DNA from: Variovorax sp. 679
GTDB lineage: Bacteria > Pseudomonadota > Gammaproteobacteria > Burkholderiales > Burkholderiaceae_C
DNA: 64,000 nucleotides
Assembly: GCF_003952185.1 (NCBI RefSeq)
Contig: NZ_RXFS01000009.1
Location: 186,001-250,000, forward strand
Direction: 5' to 3'
A model generated the notes under the pieces. It ran no database searches, had not been told where the DNA came from, and saw only the letters and a program-made list of their open reading frames with translations. A program made the translations under genes and the position numbers. The first letter of the stretch is position 1. Each line of letters begins with the position of its first letter. Shown piece by piece: positions 61,183 through 64,000 of this stretch.

Positions 61183-61241
61183 ACAACACGGATTCCTTCA
61201 AGTGAACAAAGAACTTCAATACAGCCGCGCGGGAGAACGCC

Positions 61242-62582
61242 ATGTCTGACCTGCACCGCGCCGCCCCCGTCACCGACCGTGTCGAATGGCACGAAGGCAT
61301 GCTGCTGTCGCCGCAGCACTTCCAGCAGTTCTCGGCGCGCATGGACTCGCTCGTCGCCTGGCAGACGCTGGCCGCCGCGCCCTTCAGCTGGGGCGTGCGC
61401 CGCCTGGTGTTCGACCAGGGCCTGCTGCCCGCCGGGCTGCTGCGCGTACTGGAGCTCGAAGCCATCCTGCCGGACGGTACTGCGGTCCAGTTCTCCGCCG
61501 CCGAGGCCGCGCACGGCGCGCTCGAACTGTCGCTCGCACCGTATGCCGAGCGCCTGGCCAACGAGCCGCTGGACATCTACCTCACGCTGCCGGTGACCGC
61601 CCCCAACCGGCATCGCGCCGCGACCGTGCGCTTCCGCTCGGTGGCCGGCGCGCCTGTGGAAGACGCGGTGTCCGACGCCGAACCCGCGAACATCCCGCGC
61701 ATGCTGCCCCGCCTCGCGCTCAGCGCCGGCTCGGTGCCGCCGGGCACGCACGTGCACCTGCGCCTGGGCCAGGTCTACAAGGACAACGAGGTGGTGAAGC
61801 TCGGCGACGCGCAGCCGCCGCTGCTGGAGGTGGCGCGCGACAACCCGCTGTGGACGGCCGCGTCCGCCCTGCTCGGCCAGCTGCGCGGCAAGGCCGCCTT
61901 CGTGGCCAAGCAGACGGCCGTGCCCTCGTCGCGCATCGACGACCGCCTGGCGCACCTGGAGCTGAAGGACCGGCTGCGCAGCCTGCTGTCGGGCCTGCCG
62001 CATGCGGAGGCCGTGCTGCGTACGCCGCACCTGCATCCGCTGCCGATGTACTGGTCGCTGTACGCGCTGCTGGCCTCGCTGAGCCTGCTGCGCCCGGGCG
62101 GCGTGCCTCCAGTGCCGATGGACTACGACCATGCCGACCCCTCGCGCGTATTCCAGCCGCTGCTGCTGGCGCTGCGCGACGCGGTGTCGGAAGTGAGCCA
62201 GGAGTACCGCGAGCACAAGTTCGATTTCCGCCAGGGCGCATTCGAGACCACGCTGCAGCCGCAGTGGGTGGCCGGCGCGCGCATCGTGATCGGCCTGCGC
62301 GGCCAGTCCGACAAGGACCTGCTGGCCTGGATGGACAGCGCCATCGTCGGCGCACAGTCCGCCTACCCCTCGCTGCGCGAGCGCCGCGTGCTGGGCGCGG
62401 TGCGCCGCTCCATCGAATCGGCCGATGAACTGGGCCTGCGCCCCGGCTCGGGCTACCTGCTCTACGCGATCCAGACCAGTGCCGCGCTCACCGTTCCGGG
62501 CGAGCTGCTGGTGATCGCCAACGCCAACGAAGGCGCCACCGCCCAGCCGCCGCAGGAAATCGTCCTGTTCATCAAGGACTGA
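61242..62582 (+). CDS. tssK: T6SS baseplate-membrane connector TssK
   Basis: TssK links the baseplate to the membrane complex. The 446-residue protein has the conserved VTDRVEWHEGMLLSPQHFQQFSARMDSL N-terminus and the family middle region (IYLTLPVTAPN, RLALSAGSVPPGTHVHLRLGQVYKDNEVV). The C-terminal part ends in LLVIANANEGA. A GGGAGAACG ribosome site precedes the ATG. It follows tssJ by 59 bases and tssL starts 5 bases after its stop. Confidence 0.95.
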   Translation: MSDLHRAAPVTDRVEWHEGMLLSPQHFQQFSARMDSLVAWQTLAAAPFSWGVRRLVFDQGLLPAGLLRVLELEAILPDGTAVQFSAAEAAHGALELSLAPYAERLANEPLDIYLTLPVTAPNRHRAATVRFRSVAGAPVEDAVSDAEPANIPRMLPRLALSAGSVPPGTHVHLRLGQVYKDNEVVKLGDAQPPLLEVARDNPLWTAASALLGQLRGKAAFVAKQTAVPSSRIDDRLAHLELKDRLRSLLSGLPHAEAVLRTPHLHPLPMYWSLYALLASLSLLRPGGVPPVPMDYDHADPSRVFQPLLLALRDAVSEVSQEYREHKFDFRQGAFETTLQPQWVAGARIVIGLRGQSDKDLLAWMDSAIVGAQSAYPSLRERRVLGAVRRSIESADELGLRPGSGYLLYAIQTSAALTVPGELLVIANANEGATAQPPQEIVLFIKD

Positions 62583-62587
62583 ATCCC

Positions 62588-63349
62588 ATGGCACGCAACC
62601 TACCCGACCTGGCTGTCGACGACCACATCACGAAGCAGTTCCGCGCCTTCTACGACGAGATCGTGAAGGCACGCGACCGCACCGCCGAATCGCGCGAGAC
62701 CGACATCGACATGGTGGCGCAGACGCTGGCCCGCCACCTCGAGAACCTGCTGGAGCTGCAGTCGCTCGAATCACGCCGCGAGAGCACGCGCTTCGAGCTC
62801 GAGAACGTGGCCGACGCGCGCTACCTCAAGGCCGCGCTGGCCGACGAGATCCTGCTGCACACGCCTTGGATCGGGCGCGAGCGGTGGACGGCGCACCTGC
62901 TGGAGTCTTCGCTCTTCCGAACCAACATCGCGGGCGACCTCGTCTTCAGCCGCATCGAGGAACTGCTGTCGGGCCGCGAACCGTCGAAGCGCGACATCGC
63001 GCGGCTGTATCTCTTCGCACTGGCGCTGGGCTTCCAGGGCAAGTACCGCGGCGGCGGCGAGGAAGCGCGCCTGCTCGGCTACCGCGAGGAGCTGTTCCAG
63101 TTCGTCTACCAGCGCCCGGCCGACTTCTCGGGCCGCGACCGCGTGGTGTCCGAGCGGGCCTATGCGAGCACGCTCTCGCACATCGCGCCGCGCAAGCTGC
63201 CCACGCTGAGCCGCTGGACGGTGCTGTTCATGCTGGGCGTGGCCACGCTGCTGGCGGTGTCGGAGCTGTTGTGGCTTTGGCAGTCGTGGCCGGTGCGGCA
63301 GGTGCTGCAGCCGGGGGCGGTCGACGCATCGGGGGCCTACCAGCGATGA
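62588..63349 (+). CDS. tssL: T6SS inner-membrane protein TssL (DotU), short form
   Basis: This 253-residue DotU-family protein has a cytoplasmic helical bundle (FYDEIVKARDRTAES, WIGRERWTAHLLESSLF, FALALGFQGKYRGG) and one C-terminal transmembrane helix (about residues 211-233, TVLFMLGVATLLAVSELLWLW). The peptidoglycan-binding extension of some TssL proteins is absent, so wall anchoring must come from another protein. Its stop overlaps a 16-codon open frame that leads into tssM. Confidence 0.94.
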   Translation: MARNLPDLAVDDHITKQFRAFYDEIVKARDRTAESRETDIDMVAQTLARHLENLLELQSLESRRESTRFELENVADARYLKAALADEILLHTPWIGRERWTAHLLESSLFRTNIAGDLVFSRIEELLSGREPSKRDIARLYLFALALGFQGKYRGGGEEARLLGYREELFQFVYQRPADFSGRDRVVSERAYASTLSHIAPRKLPTLSRWTVLFMLGVATLLAVSELLWLWQSWPVRQVLQPGAVDASGAYQR

Positions 63350-63396
63350 ACGAATTGCGCCATTCACGGAGCATCAGGAGGTCGTCGCCATGCTGA
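63346..63396 (+). other. 16-codon open frame bridging tssL and tssM
   Basis: A tiny frame of 16 codons begins ATGA across the tssL stop and ends at a TGA that overlaps the tssM start region. It contains the tssM ribosome site AGGAGG (63376-63381). It may act as a translational coupling element instead of encoding a functional peptide. Confidence 0.35.
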
Positions 63397-64000
63397 CGGA
63401 CCAGCTCTTCCTCATTTCCATCGCGGTACTGACGCTGGTGGTGCTGCTCGTGCTCGGCATGGTGCTGTACTTCGCGGCACGCCGTTCGCACGCCAAGCCG
63501 TCGAGCGACCCGAAGGTCGCGCGCATCCGCTTCGACTCGCTGCGCAGTTCGTTCCGCCAGGCGGTAGAGCTGATCGAAGGCAACATCGCCTCGCGCGCCG
63601 ACCGCTACGGCATTCCGTGGATCATGCTGCTCAACGAGGGCGACGACCACCGGCAGCTGCCGATCGAGCAGTCGGGCGTGGCGAGCGCGCTGAGCACCGA
63701 ATCGGCCTCGGCCGCGACCACGCAGGGCATCTCGTGGCACTTCTTCGACCGCGGCGTGGTCATCGACATCCAGGGCGCGTACCTCGGCTCGCCGGACGAC
63801 GACGATGCATCCGAGAAGCCATGGGACGAATTCCTGGGCATGTGCCGCTCGTACCGTCCGCAGCGGCCCTTCGACTCGGTGGTCATCACCATTCCGGCTG
63901 CGCTGCTGCTCGACGACAGCACCGACGGCCGGCTCGAACTCTCCAAGCGCGCGAAGCTTGCGCACCGCCGCCTGTGGCTGGCGCAGAACCGCTTCGCCAT
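63390..64000 (+). CDS. tssM: T6SS membrane protein TssM (IcmF family), N-terminal part
   Basis: The open frame starts at 63390 after AGGAGG with 8 bases of spacing and runs off the window edge, so only about 203 residues are visible. Residues about 5-30 are a transmembrane helix (LISIAVLTLVVLLVLGMVLYF). The following cytoplasmic part matches the TssM GTPase-like region: RYGIPWIMLL, ISWHFFDRGVVIDIQG. Where family members have the P-loop (GxxGxGKT) this one has LLNEGDDHRQLP, and DTAG is DIQG. The position after tssL and the pattern identify TssM. In most members two helices come first; only one is seen here. Confidence 0.88.
   Translation, partial: MLTDQLFLISIAVLTLVVLLVLGMVLYFAARRSHAKPSSDPKVARIRFDSLRSSFRQAVELIEGNIASRADRYGIPWIMLLNEGDDHRQLPIEQSGVASALSTESASAATTQGISWHFFDRGVVIDIQGAYLGSPDDDDASEKPWDEFLGMCRSYRPQRPFDSVVITIPAALLLDDSTDGRLELSKRAKLAHRRLWLAQNRFA

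Overview
The window is GC-rich, densely coded chromosomal DNA with the gene content of a Betaproteobacterium of the order Burkholderiales. It most resembles Variovorax or a related member of the Comamonadaceae. This is an inference from the gene families, the Entner-Doudoroff pair, the pcm/rhodanese/TolC/waaA block and the type VI secretion (T6SS) layout, not from a database match. I see no rRNA, tRNA, insertion sequence, integrase or CRISPR array. Apart from one T6SS gene cut by the right edge, no gene looks broken.

Layout. 1-11.4 kb: glyoxalase I, a DUF1697 protein, a minus-strand Entner-Doudoroff operon (edd-eda-HAD hydrolase), an SDR/AraC pair, two OmpA-domain envelope proteins, ChaC coupled to a lipoprotein Cu/Zn superoxide dismutase, a MobA-like nucleotidyltransferase and pdxH. 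11.4-21.9 kb: an AEC carrier, a TonB receptor with a His-rich membrane partner, msrA, a TetR regulator with a readable promoter/operator, pcm-like, rhodanese, a TolC-family channel, Kdo transferase and phosphomannomutase. 22-27.5 kb: alkylation repair (an Ada-AlkA fusion followed by ogt), a DMT exporter, DUF1345 and an acyl-CoA synthetase. 27.5-35.7 kb: a catabolic operon (SDR, saccharopine-dehydrogenase-like protein, acyl-CoA synthetase) divergent from a TetR gene, then an MFS permease/FAD oxidase/LysR set. 36-43.6 kb: an orphan PhnD-type binding protein, a GST, an M20 peptidase, cobalt-type nitrile hydratase with its accessory protein, thyA-folA, a DUF2183 protein and a small unknown protein closed by a terminator.

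44.1 kb to the end: a complete-looking, co-directional T6SS locus. The order is tssB, tssC, hcp, tssE, tssF, tssG, clpV, vgrG, a MORN-repeat protein, a DUF4280 PAAR-like protein, five genes that are not T6SS core genes, then tssJ, tssK, tssL and the start of tssM. The five inserted genes are a small single-pass membrane protein, a periplasmic amino-acid-binding protein, two divergent SDF/DAACS carriers and an Asp/Glu racemase. They are joined to each other and to tssJ by short or overlapping junctions, so they are probably expressed with the secretion machine. This embedded amino-acid binding/transport/racemisation module is the most unusual thing in the window. Both carriers have lost signature cation and substrate residues. 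The second carrier carries an extra C-terminal helix that resembles the stand-alone small membrane protein. The TssM fragment also lacks the usual P-loop.
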